Below, one piece after another: positions 16,842 through 25,956 of a stretch of 64,000 nucleotides of DNA. The notes below the pieces were generated by a model. The model did not search any database. It was given only the letters and a program-made list of their open reading frames with translations, and was not told the origin of the DNA. Source of the stretch: RGIG8124 sp045130665 (GTDB lineage Bacteria; Bacillota; Clostridia; Christensenellales; CAG-917); the NCBI GenBank assembly GCA_045130665.1, contig JBGUQC010000004.1:434001-498000 (forward strand). The letters are read 5' to 3'. Both the position numbers and the translations under genes were made by a program. Position 1 is the first letter of the stretch; the number at the start of each line of letters is the position of its first letter.

Positions 16842-17963
16842 TTACCTTAAAAAAATTTTTTCAATCAATTCTTTAGCACACTCTTTTGCATATTTATCTG
16901 CGTTTTTCATTGAGTCTTCTAGATCTTTTGCCTTATCTGCAAGCAATGAAACACCCTTTATTCCAATTGCTTTTAGTTCTCTTTCACTTAATCTACTGCC
17001 ACCTGCAATTAGATATACAGGGATATTATATATATTTGCTCTGTTAATAACTCCAGATATTGCTTTGCCATGAATAGATTGTGCATCTATGCATCCCTCA
17101 CCTGTAACAATAGCATCTGTATCCTTTAAATAGTCATTGAAATTAACTAAATCTAAGACAGTATCTATTCCAGACCTTATTTCTGCATTTAAAAATGCCA
17201 TTAATCCTGTTGATATACCGCCAGCAGCTCCCGCACCTTTCTTATCATGGAAACGCATGCCAAATTGCTTCTCTATAACGTTAGCATAGTTAACCATACC
17301 TTTTTCAAGAGATACAGCAACATCGCCTACAGCACCCTTTTGCTTGCCGTAAAATAGAGTTGCGCCTCTTTTTCCAACCAAAGGATTGTCTACATCTGCA
17401 ATGATCGTGAACTTGATGCCTTTAGTATTCACTGCATTTTTAGTATAAATTGAAACAATGTTCTTTAAATTATCTCCAATAGGTTTTAGTTTATTACCTT
17501 CTTTATCTAAGAATTCATATCCTAGTGCTGAAAGTGCGCCTATACCGCCATCGTTTGTTGCACTACCACCAACTGTAATATAAATGTTCTTACAACCACT
17601 TTTAATAGCATCTAATATAAGCTCACCAGTGCCATATGAAGAAGTAATTGCTGCATTGCCATCTTTATATGGTATTAATGTTAGTCCAGATGCCTGCGCC
17701 ATCTCTATAATTGCAGTATTTTCATTAATTAAATATTTAGCTGTAATAGGTGAAAATAGTGGGTTAGAACACTCCTTTTCTTTAAATGTATATGCTCCGG
17801 TTGAGTATATAGCATCTAATGTGCCTTCACCACCATCTGCAATAGGAATAGATGTAATTAAAACATCTTTGTAATCTTTTGAAACATCCTTGAAAATATC
17901 TCCAATTTGCTTGGAAGATAAAGATCCCTTGAATGAATCTGAACTAACTAGAATTTTTGGCAT
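16842..17963 (-). CDS. glxK: Glycerate 2-kinase (GlxK/GarK family)
   Basis: 373 residues. The family signatures are SDSFKGSLSS near the N-terminus, IPIADGGEGTLDA, VTVGGSATNDGGIGALSALG, and GKRGATLFYGKQKGA in the middle. These enzymes phosphorylate D-glycerate with ATP, usually giving 2-phosphoglycerate, and link glycerate from sugar-acid or serine breakdown to glycolysis. The ATG directly follows the folD stop codon with no gap, so the two genes should be translationally coupled. No glycerate-producing enzyme is next to it; serA and serC lie about 10 kb away. Confidence 0.92.
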   Translation of the reverse strand: MPKILVSSDSFKGSLSSKQIGDIFKDVSKDYKDVLITSIPIADGGEGTLDAIYSTGAYTFKEKECSNPLFSPITAKYLINENTAIIEMAQASGLTLIPYKDGNAAITSSYGTGELILDAIKSGCKNIYITVGGSATNDGGIGALSALGYEFLDKEGNKLKPIGDNLKNIVSIYTKNAVNTKGIKFTIIADVDNPLVGKRGATLFYGKQKGAVGDVAVSLEKGMVNYANVIEKQFGMRFHDKKGAGAAGGISTGLMAFLNAEIRSGIDTVLDLVNFNDYLKDTDAIVTGEGCIDAQSIHGKAISGVINRANIYNIPVYLIAGGSRLSERELKAIGIKGVSLLADKAKDLEDSMKNADKYAKECAKELIEKIFLR

Positions 17964-18812
17964 TTATTTAATATTGTTTTGAAGCTTGTATGCCATTACT
18001 GAGTTTGCCATTAACATGGTAACTGTCATTGGACCTACACCACCTGGAACTGGTGTAATGTATGAACACTTCTCTGCTACTTCTGCATAGTCTACGTCTC
18101 CGCATAACTTGCCGTTTTCATCTCTGTCCATACCAACATCAATTACAACTGCGCCTTCCTTAACCCAGTCTTTCTTTACCATCTTGGCTTTACCAATGGC
18201 AACACATAAAATATCTGCACCAGCACATACCTTGTCTAAGTCTTTTGTTCTACTATGACAAATAGTTACTGTACAGTTTCTATCTAATAATAATTGAGCT
18301 AGTGGTTTACCAACTAAATTACTTCTTCCAACCATAACAGCCATCTTGCCTTCTAATGGAATATTATAGAAGTCTAATAAACGCATTACACCATAAGGTG
18401 TACATGGTATCATTTCAGCTTTGCCAATCCACAATTTACCCTTTTGTGCATAGTGGTTTCCATCTACATCTTTATCTGGAGATATTGCTGTTAATAGTTC
18501 ATACTCATTAAGATGCTTAGGAATTGGTAATTGTAGCATTAAACCGTTAACGCTCTTGTCATTATTTAGTTTATCTATTTCTTTTAATACTTCTTCTCTA
18601 GAAACATCTGCAGGAAGTTTAACTAGTGTTGAATTAATACCAACCTCTGCACATGCATTAATTTTATTTCTTACATAAACTTGAGAAGCTGGATCATCTC
18701 CAATAAGTATAACAGCAAGACCAATTTTGCCTTCTGCACCAATCTTAATGATTTCTTCTTTTAGTTGTTCTCTTGTTGTTTTAGCAACCAACTTACCATC
18801 TATAATTTGCAT
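17964..18812 (-). CDS. folD: FolD, methylene-THF dehydrogenase/cyclohydrolase
   Basis: 282 residues, normal length for the bifunctional enzyme. It interconverts 5,10-methylene-, methenyl- and 10-formyl-tetrahydrofolate in the cytosol with NADP. The catalytic segment is SQVYVRNKINACAEVGI, containing the essential Tyr and Lys. The substrate and cofactor signatures LMLQLPIPKHLN, VVGRSNLVGKPLAQLL and ITPVPGGVGPMTVTMLM are all intact. The ribosome site is AGGAGGGGAG, 13 bases after the guaB stop. The product pool feeds purine synthesis and, with metF and metH at 32-36 kb, methionine synthesis. Confidence 0.97.
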   Translation of the reverse strand: MQIIDGKLVAKTTREQLKEEIIKIGAEGKIGLAVILIGDDPASQVYVRNKINACAEVGINSTLVKLPADVSREEVLKEIDKLNNDKSVNGLMLQLPIPKHLNEYELLTAISPDKDVDGNHYAQKGKLWIGKAEMIPCTPYGVMRLLDFYNIPLEGKMAVMVGRSNLVGKPLAQLLLDRNCTVTICHSRTKDLDKVCAGADILCVAIGKAKMVKKDWVKEGAVVIDVGMDRDENGKLCGDVDYAEVAEKCSYITPVPGGVGPMTVTMLMANSVMAYKLQNNIK

Positions 18813-18825
18813 TCTCCCCTCCTAA

Positions 18826-20331
18826 TTAGCTTCTAGTTGTTGTTTCTTTCTTGATAACATCATGTGCACCACCTTCAACGATGGATGTAGCAGAAACTAA
18901 TGTCAATTTTGCCTTATCATGGAATTCCTTTATATTAATAGCACCACAGTTACACATTGTGGACTTAATCTTATGGATACTTCTTTCTACGTTGTCATGT
19001 AAAGAACCAGCATATGGAACATAACTATCTACGCCCTCTTCGAAGACCATTCCTTTCTTATCTTCACCAAGGTCATATCTTTGCCAGTTTCTAGCTCTAT
19101 TGCTTCCTTCACCCCAGTACTCTTTAACGTATGAACCATTCATAAATAATTTATTTGTTGGAGATTCATCAAAACGTGCAAAGTATCTACCAAGCATTAA
19201 GAAGTCTGCGCCCATTGCTAAAGCAAGTGTCATATGATAGTCGTAAACAATACCACCATCTGAACATACTGGAATATAAATACCTGTTTCCTTGAAATAT
19301 TCATCTCTTGCTTTTACAACTTCGATAAGAGCAGTAGCTTGTCCTCTACCAATACCCTTTTGTTCTCTTGTAATACAAATAGAACCGCCACCAATACCTA
19401 CTTTAATAAAGTCTGCACCAGCTTCTGCAAGGAATCTAAATCCATCAGCATCTACAACGTTACCTGCGCCAATCTTAACCTTGTCACCATATTTGGATCT
19501 AACAAAGTCTAATGCGTTCTTTTGCCATACGCTGAAGCCTTCTGAACTATCTAAACATATTACATCTGCGCCTGCATCAATAACTGCAGGAATTCTATCT
19601 GCGAAGTCTCTGGTGTTTACACCAGCACCAACTATGAATCTCTTATGAGCATCCAAATTCTCCAATGGGTGAATCTTGTGTGAATCATAGTCTTTTCTGA
19701 ATACTAGGTATTGTAAATTACCATTCTTGTCTACAATTGGGAGCGTATTTAATTTGTGATCCCAGATGATATCGTTTGCATCTGATAAAGATGTTCCCTC
19801 TTTAGCAGTAATAAGTTTTGAAATAGGTGTCATATATTTCTCAACTTTTTCATCCATAGAAACCTTGCTTGGTCTATAATCTCTGCTTGTTAAAATACCT
19901 AAGAGTTTTCCATTAGATGTGCCATCATCTGTTACTGGCATTGTGCTGTGTCCTGTTGCTTCCTTCATCTTAATAACTTCACCTAATGTTGTGTTTGGTG
20001 TTAAGTTACTATCTGATACAACAAAACCTGCCTTATATTTCTTAACCTTCTTTACCATTTCTGCTTCACTTTCAATTGCTTGTGAACAGAAAATGAAAGA
20101 TAGTCCACCTTCTTTTGCAAGTGCAACTGCCATCTTATCATCAGATACAGATTGCATAATTGCAGATGTGAATGGAATTTTTAAAGAGATATCACTCTTT
20201 GCGCCCTTCTTAAATTTAACTAAAGGTGTTTCTAAGGTTACTGCACTTGGTACACAATTTGCATCTGTGTATCCAGGTATTAATAAATACTCGCTAAATG
20301 TTCTTGATGGTTCTTCGTAGATGTATGCCAT
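18826..20331 (-). CDS. guaB: IMP dehydrogenase, Tritrichomonas-like type
   Basis: 501 residues. It oxidises IMP to XMP with NAD, the committed step to GMP. The TIM barrel is interrupted by two CBS modules (about residues 108-220). The active-site loop is GIGGGSICITREQKGIGRGQ with Cys319, and the flap carries NWQRYD with Arg418 and Tyr419. These numbers coincide exactly with those of Tritrichomonas foetus IMPDH, and the surrounding CSDGGIVYDYHMTLALAMGADF and KSTMCNCG segments are also of that type rather than the common bacterial GPGSICTT type. The parasite gene is thought to have come from bacteria. It heads the folD operon and is preceded by a hairpin plus T tract (20348-20379). Confidence 0.95.
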   Translation of the reverse strand: MAYIYEEPSRTFSEYLLIPGYTDANCVPSAVTLETPLVKFKKGAKSDISLKIPFTSAIMQSVSDDKMAVALAKEGGLSFIFCSQAIESEAEMVKKVKKYKAGFVVSDSNLTPNTTLGEVIKMKEATGHSTMPVTDDGTSNGKLLGILTSRDYRPSKVSMDEKVEKYMTPISKLITAKEGTSLSDANDIIWDHKLNTLPIVDKNGNLQYLVFRKDYDSHKIHPLENLDAHKRFIVGAGVNTRDFADRIPAVIDAGADVICLDSSEGFSVWQKNALDFVRSKYGDKVKIGAGNVVDADGFRFLAEAGADFIKVGIGGGSICITREQKGIGRGQATALIEVVKARDEYFKETGIYIPVCSDGGIVYDYHMTLALAMGADFLMLGRYFARFDESPTNKLFMNGSYVKEYWGEGSNRARNWQRYDLGEDKKGMVFEEGVDSYVPYAGSLHDNVERSIHKIKSTMCNCGAINIKEFHDKAKLTLVSATSIVEGGAHDVIKKETTTRS

Positions 20332-20347
20332 TTTTCTCTCCTTTTAC

Positions 20348-20379
20348 AAAAAGAGCAGTCTGCATAACGCAGTCTGCCC
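20348..20379 (-). promoter_or_regulatory. Candidate attenuator hairpin in the guaB leader
   Basis: On the minus strand an 11-bp stem (20379-20369 with 20363-20353; one A-A mismatch, one G-U) is followed by TTTTT and then directly by the AAGGAGAG ribosome site of guaB. A second small hairpin ATCCC-N6-GGGAT lies upstream near 20400. An intrinsic terminator placed between a promoter and its own start codon suggests conditional read-through. No known riboswitch class is recognised. Confidence 0.5.
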
Positions 20380-20501
20380 TTTTATCATGCTTTATCTATC
20401 CCAACATAGGGATTCGGTTATAAATACATATTTAATTTGTAACAATTTATTTTTCATGCGCCTATATTAACCCTAATTATATTAGCAAGTCAAACAATAA
20501 T

Positions 20502-20518
20502 AATGATTTTTAATCATT
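20502..20518 (-). terminator. Weak terminator after the lipase-like gene
   Basis: AATGATT-TTT-AATCATT hairpin with T-rich sequence on the minus strand (TATTATTGTT). It is A/T-only apart from two G-C pairs, so weak. Confidence 0.4.
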
Positions 20519-20525
20519 TTTATTT

Positions 20526-22151
20526 TTACCAGCCAATTTCTGTGATAATCTTGATAACATCTTCACCTGTTACGTTTGTGAAGTCTGTACCAACAACGTT
20601 GTGCTCGTGAGCATATGTCTTTACATGGTCTTTATTGCCATATAATTCTTCGATTTCAGCTTCTGTATGTCCACAAAGTAATGAATAAAGAGGAACTACT
20701 TTATCACCTGCCATCTTGCTATACTTATTCACTGTACCCTTTGCATCATCCATGCTGAATGTCCAACCTGCATCAATGCTTTCATCGTATGTTGTAATAG
20801 TATTGTTTTGGCCGTATCCAATGAGGTAGTAAGAATTTACCAAGTCTGCTGCAATTACTTCTTTACCATCTTTTTCTACATATAATGAATGTTGATGTTC
20901 TCTTAATGATGCAACTTTATCCTTTAATACAGGCTTTCCGTTTTCCATCTTAACAGTACCATCTGCATTGTGTTGAACTGCCCAATCATGGTCATAATAG
21001 AAATCGAACAATTTGTCTTCTGTATCAATGTCATTTCCATATTTGTCTTTAAGAATCCAAATACCTTCAGCCTCATGATATGTTTCGAGCAATTTAAAGC
21101 TTGGTAATAATTGAATTACTGATGACATATTTTGTAAGAATGATTTTGCTTGATAATTCATTAATCCATCAACTTTGTCAAAGACTGAATCTACTACAGT
21201 TGATATCATAGCATTATCACCAAACATATCTGTCACTCCATCAATCATACCAACAAAATCATCTAATGCATCCCATAAATTATCTAAATATGCAAGAGCC
21301 ATTGTTGCTCCTAATGTTGCTGGTGAATACATAATAAATGCTTCAACCATATCTCTATGAGCTTGAGATTTTGCTAAGAAATAGTTACAGACTTGTCCAC
21401 CTAATGAGTGTGTTGTTAATACTATCTTGCTGTACTTTTTCTCTGCTAAGAATTGTTCAAACAATGCTTCATTGTGTTCAACATCTAAACGCCAATCATA
21501 GTTGAATACAACAACATCATAATCTGGATATTTTTCAGAAAGTGTTACTACTTGTGATTTATATGCGCCTAAAACACCATAAATAAGGTTTTCATATGGT
21601 CCAGTATAATCATTTGTTGGAACAATGTTTGGATTTAATGGGTTGCCATGTTCATCTAATGAAAGATTGTGTAAAAGATTCTTGTTTAATGAACCATATT
21701 CTTCAACATACTCAGCTATTTCATCTTCATCAGCATCTGCATCTGGATAATTTAAAATAGGCCATAATAATTCTTCTAGAACATAGCTAAGGAAACTATT
21801 ATATTTTGTATCGCCATATTCATCTTTAATGAAATCAACTTTAGTATCCATTACTTTACTAATAACGTCTTGGAGTTCTTCTGATCCCATCATGTCATCC
21901 AATTCTAATAGTGCAAGTACATCAGGAAGTGTCACGTCAACAAAATAGAAAGGATCCCAAAGTGCATCTCCTGTCTTGTTGTCATATAGACCACCAGAAC
22001 AAAGAGCTGTTACTAATACAATTGCCTTGTCATTGCCGCCTCTTTTCTCAATTAATGATGAGTTTACTGAACATGCTGCAAGTGATACAGCAGATACTAG
22101 TAATACAACAACGAGAACTAGGCAAATCAAAATCTTGGAATGTTTTTTCAT
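20526..22151 (-). CDS. LCAT-like alpha/beta hydrolase lipoprotein
   Basis: 541 residues. The lipoprotein signal ends in LAAC with Cys27, predicting an extracellular, membrane-anchored enzyme. The body resembles the lecithin:cholesterol acyltransferase/lipase group: VVFNYDWRLD, nucleophile elbow TTHSLGGQ with Ser249 (Thr replaces the first Gly of the usual GHSxGG), and a late AGDKVVPLYSLLCG acid region followed by a candidate base in YAHEHNVV. It may hydrolyse or transfer acyl chains of lipids outside the cell. A long acidic insertion lies at about residues 85-160. AAGGGAGA precedes the start, 31 bases after the aminotransferase stop. Confidence 0.8.
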   Translation of the reverse strand: MKKHSKILICLVLVVVLLVSAVSLAACSVNSSLIEKRGGNDKAIVLVTALCSGGLYDNKTGDALWDPFYFVDVTLPDVLALLELDDMMGSEELQDVISKVMDTKVDFIKDEYGDTKYNSFLSYVLEELLWPILNYPDADADEDEIAEYVEEYGSLNKNLLHNLSLDEHGNPLNPNIVPTNDYTGPYENLIYGVLGAYKSQVVTLSEKYPDYDVVVFNYDWRLDVEHNEALFEQFLAEKKYSKIVLTTHSLGGQVCNYFLAKSQAHRDMVEAFIMYSPATLGATMALAYLDNLWDALDDFVGMIDGVTDMFGDNAMISTVVDSVFDKVDGLMNYQAKSFLQNMSSVIQLLPSFKLLETYHEAEGIWILKDKYGNDIDTEDKLFDFYYDHDWAVQHNADGTVKMENGKPVLKDKVASLREHQHSLYVEKDGKEVIAADLVNSYYLIGYGQNNTITTYDESIDAGWTFSMDDAKGTVNKYSKMAGDKVVPLYSLLCGHTEAEIEELYGNKDHVKTYAHEHNVVGTDFTNVTGEDVIKIITEIGW

Positions 22152-22182
22152 ATTTTCTCCCTTATCTTAAGTAAGATTCAGC

Positions 22183-23463
22183 TTATTTTGCTTTTGTTTT
22201 TGTTATTACGAGTTCCATACGTGCTTGTTTAATTGCACTTATAAGAACATCTATTGCATAATCCATCTCTTCAACACTTGGACAAGATGGAGCTATACGA
22301 ATATTTGAGTTTTTGTCATCAATCTTGTATGGGAATGTTGCACCAGCAGCTGTAAACTTAACACCACCCTCTGCAGCAATCTCAACAATACGTTTTGCAC
22401 AACTCTTAACATCTAATGAAATAAAGTATCCACCCTTTGGATGAGACCACTTAACATATTCATCACCTTCAAATGCTTCACTCATCTTTTGCTCGAATAA
22501 TTCAAACTTTGGACGAAGGATGTCAGCATGTTGTTTCATAATCTCTTTAACACCACTTAAATCCTTTAAGAATTCTGCATGCATTACTTGGTTGATTTTG
22601 TTAGGACCAATTGTGCAATAGAACATATGTTTCAAAATTGATTTAATATTTGTTTCACTTGCAGCCATTGCAGCAATTCCAGATCCTGCAAATGTAACTT
22701 TAGATGTGGATGCAAATGAGTAAATTCTGTCTATTGTTCCTGCTTTTCTAGCAACATCAAAGATGTTCTTTAATTTATCTTCGGTGTCATATAATGAGTG
22801 AACAACATAAGCATTATCCCAGAATACTCTAAAGTCTGGAGCTGCAACTTTCATTGTTGCAATTCTCTCAACAACTTTATCTGAGAATGTTACACCAGTT
22901 GGATTTGAATACTTTGGTACACACCAAATACCCTTTACTGCTGGATCTGATGCAACGATAGGTTCAATAATATCCATATCTGGACCATCTTGTGTCATTG
23001 GAACTGTTATCATTTCAATGCCAAAATCTTCACAGATAGAGAAATGTCTGTCATAACCTGGTGCTGGACAAATAAATTTAATCTTTTCTTGTTTGTTCCA
23101 TGGTTCATTATCTAATACACCAAATTGCATAGCAAATTGGATAACGTTATACATTATTGTTAAAGATGATCCATCTCCAACTATAACTTCTTCTGGATAA
23201 ACATCAAATATTTCCGCAAATAAATCAATTGCTGGCTTTACACCCTGTATTTGTCCGTAATTTCTTGCATCCCCAGCTTTTAGTGCATAATCATATGTTG
23301 CTGCTTTTTCAAGCATTGGCATACAAATGTCTAATTGTGCCTTAGCAGGTCTTCCTCTTGTCATGTCAACTTGAAGACCTTTCTTTGTCAATTTCTTAAA
23401 TGCTTTTTGCTCTTCTTGAAGTTGATTTTCAACTTCCTCGATAGAAAACTTTCCGTAATCCAT
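22183..23463 (-). CDS. PLP-dependent class I aminotransferase (MocR-type aspartate aminotransferase group)
   Basis: 426 residues, fold type I. PLP-site residues are visible: GDGSSLT for phosphate contact, NPTG (Asn187), DNAYVVH with Asp216, and the Schiff-base Lys255 in FASTSKVTFAGSG. The overall pattern (MTRGRPAKAQLD at the start, KHMFYCTIGPNK) fits the group annotated as aspartate aminotransferase type Ic, or Aminotran_MocR in Pfam. It would transfer the amino group between aspartate or a related amino acid and 2-oxoglutarate. Substrate is inferred from family only. Ribosome site GGAG. Confidence 0.85.
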   Translation of the reverse strand: MDYGKFSIEEVENQLQEEQKAFKKLTKKGLQVDMTRGRPAKAQLDICMPMLEKAATYDYALKAGDARNYGQIQGVKPAIDLFAEIFDVYPEEVIVGDGSSLTIMYNVIQFAMQFGVLDNEPWNKQEKIKFICPAPGYDRHFSICEDFGIEMITVPMTQDGPDMDIIEPIVASDPAVKGIWCVPKYSNPTGVTFSDKVVERIATMKVAAPDFRVFWDNAYVVHSLYDTEDKLKNIFDVARKAGTIDRIYSFASTSKVTFAGSGIAAMAASETNIKSILKHMFYCTIGPNKINQVMHAEFLKDLSGVKEIMKQHADILRPKFELFEQKMSEAFEGDEYVKWSHPKGGYFISLDVKSCAKRIVEIAAEGGVKFTAAGATFPYKIDDKNSNIRIAPSCPSVEEMDYAIDVLISAIKQARMELVITKTKAK

Positions 23464-23530
23464 TTTTTATCTCCGTAAAATATCTTTCATAATACCATAA
23501 TGTTGCAATTTATTGCAATACTACGGTATT

Positions 23531-24850
23531 CTAATCGTCGTCTTTCGTTCCTCTAAAAATGAGCTTAATTGGCGTTCCTGAGAAATCAAACGCATTTCTA
23601 AGTGCATTTTCTAGGTATCTTTTATAGCTAAAGTGTAATTCTAACGGCTCGTTTACCTTAAAAACGAATGTTGGTGGTTGAATAGACACTTGAGTCACAT
23701 ATTGTATTTTTATTCTTCTTCCGTTGGCCGCTGGTGGTTCATTAATACTGATTGCTTCTTGCAATACTTCGTTTAATAATCCAGTGGTAATTCTTCTCTT
23801 TGCATTCTCTAAAACTTTCTTGCAAGCCGGTAAAATTGTGTTAACTCTTTGGCCACTCTTTGCTGAAATATAGAATGATTGCAAATAGTTCATAAACTTG
23901 AGGTTTTCTTTTAACTTATCTTCAAATTTATTGATTGTGTATGTGTTCTTCTCTACTGCATCCCACTTGTTCATGCAAATAATTGAAGGCTTGCCTTCAT
24001 CATGAACATATCCTGCAATTTTTATATCTTGTTCTGTTAAACCTTCCGTTGCATCACACATGATAATGACAACATCTGCCCTTCTAACTGCAAGTAATGA
24101 ACGCATAACTGAATATCTTTCTAAATCTAGAGAGATATTGCCCTTTCTTCTCATACCTGCTGTATCAATTAATACATACTTGTCTTCACCAATTTGGAAG
24201 TGTGTATCTATTGCATCTCTTGTGGTACCAGCAATAGGTGAAACAATAACTCTGTCATAACCTAAAATCTTGTTTGTTAGGGATGATTTACCAGTATTTG
24301 GACGTCCAACAATTGCAATCTTAATTGCATCTGCATCTTCATCTGGATCTACCTTTGGAATTGCCTCAACTAAGGCATCACATAAATCACCCAATCCTTT
24401 GGATTGTTCTGCAGAAATTCCAATTGGTGTACCAAATCCAAGTGAGTAAAAATCATAGAGTGTATCTATCTCGTTATTATCCAATTTGTTAACTGCAACA
24501 ATAACAGGAACAGAACAGTTCTTTCTTAAGAAACTAGCAATGGCTGTGTCATCAAGAGATAGCCCTGTTTTACCATCTAAAACAAATAAAATTGCATCTG
24601 CATTTTCAACAGCAATTTCAACTTGAGCTCTGATGTGTGTCCACATCTCATCTTCACTCTTTAACTCTAGTCCACCTGTATCAATTAATGTAAAAGCATG
24701 ACCAGTCCATTCACAGTCTGCATATACTCTATCTCTTGTAACTCCAGGAGTATTTTCTACAATAGAAATTCTTTCTCCAACGAGTCTGTTAAAGAGAGTA
24801 GATTTTCCAACATTAGGTCTTCCAACAACTGCAATTAAAGGCTTGGACAT
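23531..24850 (-). CDS. der: Ribosome-assembly GTPase Der (EngA)
   Basis: 439 residues with the diagnostic two tandem GTPase domains: first G1 GRPNVGKSTLFN near residue 8, second GRPNTGKSSLTN near residue 181. Each has its own DTxG (DTGGLE, DTAGMR) and NKxD (NKLD, NKWD) motif. A C-terminal KH-like domain follows from about residue 350. It is essential for 50S subunit maturation. GGGAGGT precedes the start, 16 bases after the stop of the glycosyltransferase-like gene. Confidence 0.97.
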   Translation of the reverse strand: MSKPLIAVVGRPNVGKSTLFNRLVGERISIVENTPGVTRDRVYADCEWTGHAFTLIDTGGLELKSEDEMWTHIRAQVEIAVENADAILFVLDGKTGLSLDDTAIASFLRKNCSVPVIVAVNKLDNNEIDTLYDFYSLGFGTPIGISAEQSKGLGDLCDALVEAIPKVDPDEDADAIKIAIVGRPNTGKSSLTNKILGYDRVIVSPIAGTTRDAIDTHFQIGEDKYVLIDTAGMRRKGNISLDLERYSVMRSLLAVRRADVVIIMCDATEGLTEQDIKIAGYVHDEGKPSIICMNKWDAVEKNTYTINKFEDKLKENLKFMNYLQSFYISAKSGQRVNTILPACKKVLENAKRRITTGLLNEVLQEAISINEPPAANGRRIKIQYVTQVSIQPPTFVFKVNEPLELHFSYKRYLENALRNAFDFSGTPIKLIFRGTKDDD

Positions 24851-24866
24851 AATCTATACCTCCCTA

Positions 24867-25955
24867 TTAATCATCTGTATTGATGTAAGCACAAACATAG
24901 TTAGCTATGTTTGATATATCTGAAAACTCTACCCACTTTAATCCTGCTTGAGTTAGAGAATCTTTTTTGTTTGTTTCAAGTAATGTATATAAACAATCCA
25001 CAATATCAATTGGCTCTTTTGCACGAACTATTAATCCTTTAGAAAGTAAGAAAGTTAACTCTTCTCTGTTCTTTGGATCATAGCAACAAATTGGTTTTCC
25101 AAGTTGGAATCCCTTACATATTAAAGCTGCATCTGAGTCTGTGAATATAATATCTGCAACTGCAATGTAGTTATCATAGTCTTCAACAGATGTTATCAAT
25201 TGTACGTTGTTTGCACCTTTATCATTAATGATCTTTCTTATCTTAGATAAGTCTGAATCTGCAACAAAGGCAATAACATTACAAATTCTACCTTGGTCTA
25301 TTAGAAGATTGAATATCTCCATTTCAACACTCTTTCCTCTAAAGTCAATTAAAACTGTGGTTGTGTTAGGTATACCTAAATTTTGTTTTAATGTCTCAAT
25401 TTCAAAAGGTGTTTTCTTTAAAGCAACATATGGAAGTCCCATAACAAGAACGTCTTTGGAGAGTGCACCATATCTAATAAGTGCTTGTTTTTGTTCTTGG
25501 TTGTCCACAATATATGCAGATGTTTCTATGTTATAAATATTTTCACAAGTGAATTTATCCACAACACAAATGATTGGGACTGAGAACTTGAATAATGATT
25601 TTGCTTGGCAAGCAACTACATGTGCAAGTTGTGTAACACAGACAATACATGTTGGATTATATCTAATAACTGCATTACGAATTCTTCTTGCACTAGTATT
25701 TCTACCCTTCTTTACATTTTTATCGGCCTTGATTTTGTCATCTTTTCTTTCTAGATATTTTTCATAAACAGAAATAATCTTCTCATTAATTCTCTTTGAG
25801 AATTTTGCTTGGCCGTATTGACTGTATTTATCATCAGAGATAATAACAACGTTGTGTGTTCCAACTTCTTTTATTGCATTACTTAAATTAGCCGAGACAT
25901 TACCCTTCTCGTCATGTGAAGTAATTATTAAAATAATTGGTTTTTTATCTTCCAT
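24867..25955 (-). CDS. Degenerate UgtP/MGDG-synthase-like GT-B protein
   Basis: 362 residues from the ATG at 25955, which lies one base after the RNase J stop with GAGG just upstream. The open frame also reaches a TTG at 25967, which would overlap RNase J. The N-half has the layout of diacylglycerol glycosyltransferases (IILIITSHDEKGNVSANLSNAI; later YIVDNQEQKQALIRYGALSKDVLVMGLPY, like the acceptor-domain end of UgtP). The donor-binding motif expected as 'KPGG...SE' is replaced by FTDSDAALICKG, and the GHGH-type N-terminal motif is missing. It may be a non-catalytic relative. Its place between rnj and der suggests a housekeeping role. The family call is tentative. Confidence 0.5.
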   Translation of the reverse strand: MEDKKPIILIITSHDEKGNVSANLSNAIKEVGTHNVVIISDDKYSQYGQAKFSKRINEKIISVYEKYLERKDDKIKADKNVKKGRNTSARRIRNAVIRYNPTCIVCVTQLAHVVACQAKSLFKFSVPIICVVDKFTCENIYNIETSAYIVDNQEQKQALIRYGALSKDVLVMGLPYVALKKTPFEIETLKQNLGIPNTTTVLIDFRGKSVEMEIFNLLIDQGRICNVIAFVADSDLSKIRKIINDKGANNVQLITSVEDYDNYIAVADIIFTDSDAALICKGFQLGKPICCYDPKNREELTFLLSKGLIVRAKEPIDIVDCLYTLLETNKKDSLTQAGLKWVEFSDISNIANYVCAYINTDD

Positions 25956-25956
25956 A

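Noticed and set aside
20332..20525. Guanine/xanthine riboswitch upstream of guaB
   Set aside because: None of the conserved core elements of known purine riboswitches could be found, so only an unassigned attenuator is reported.
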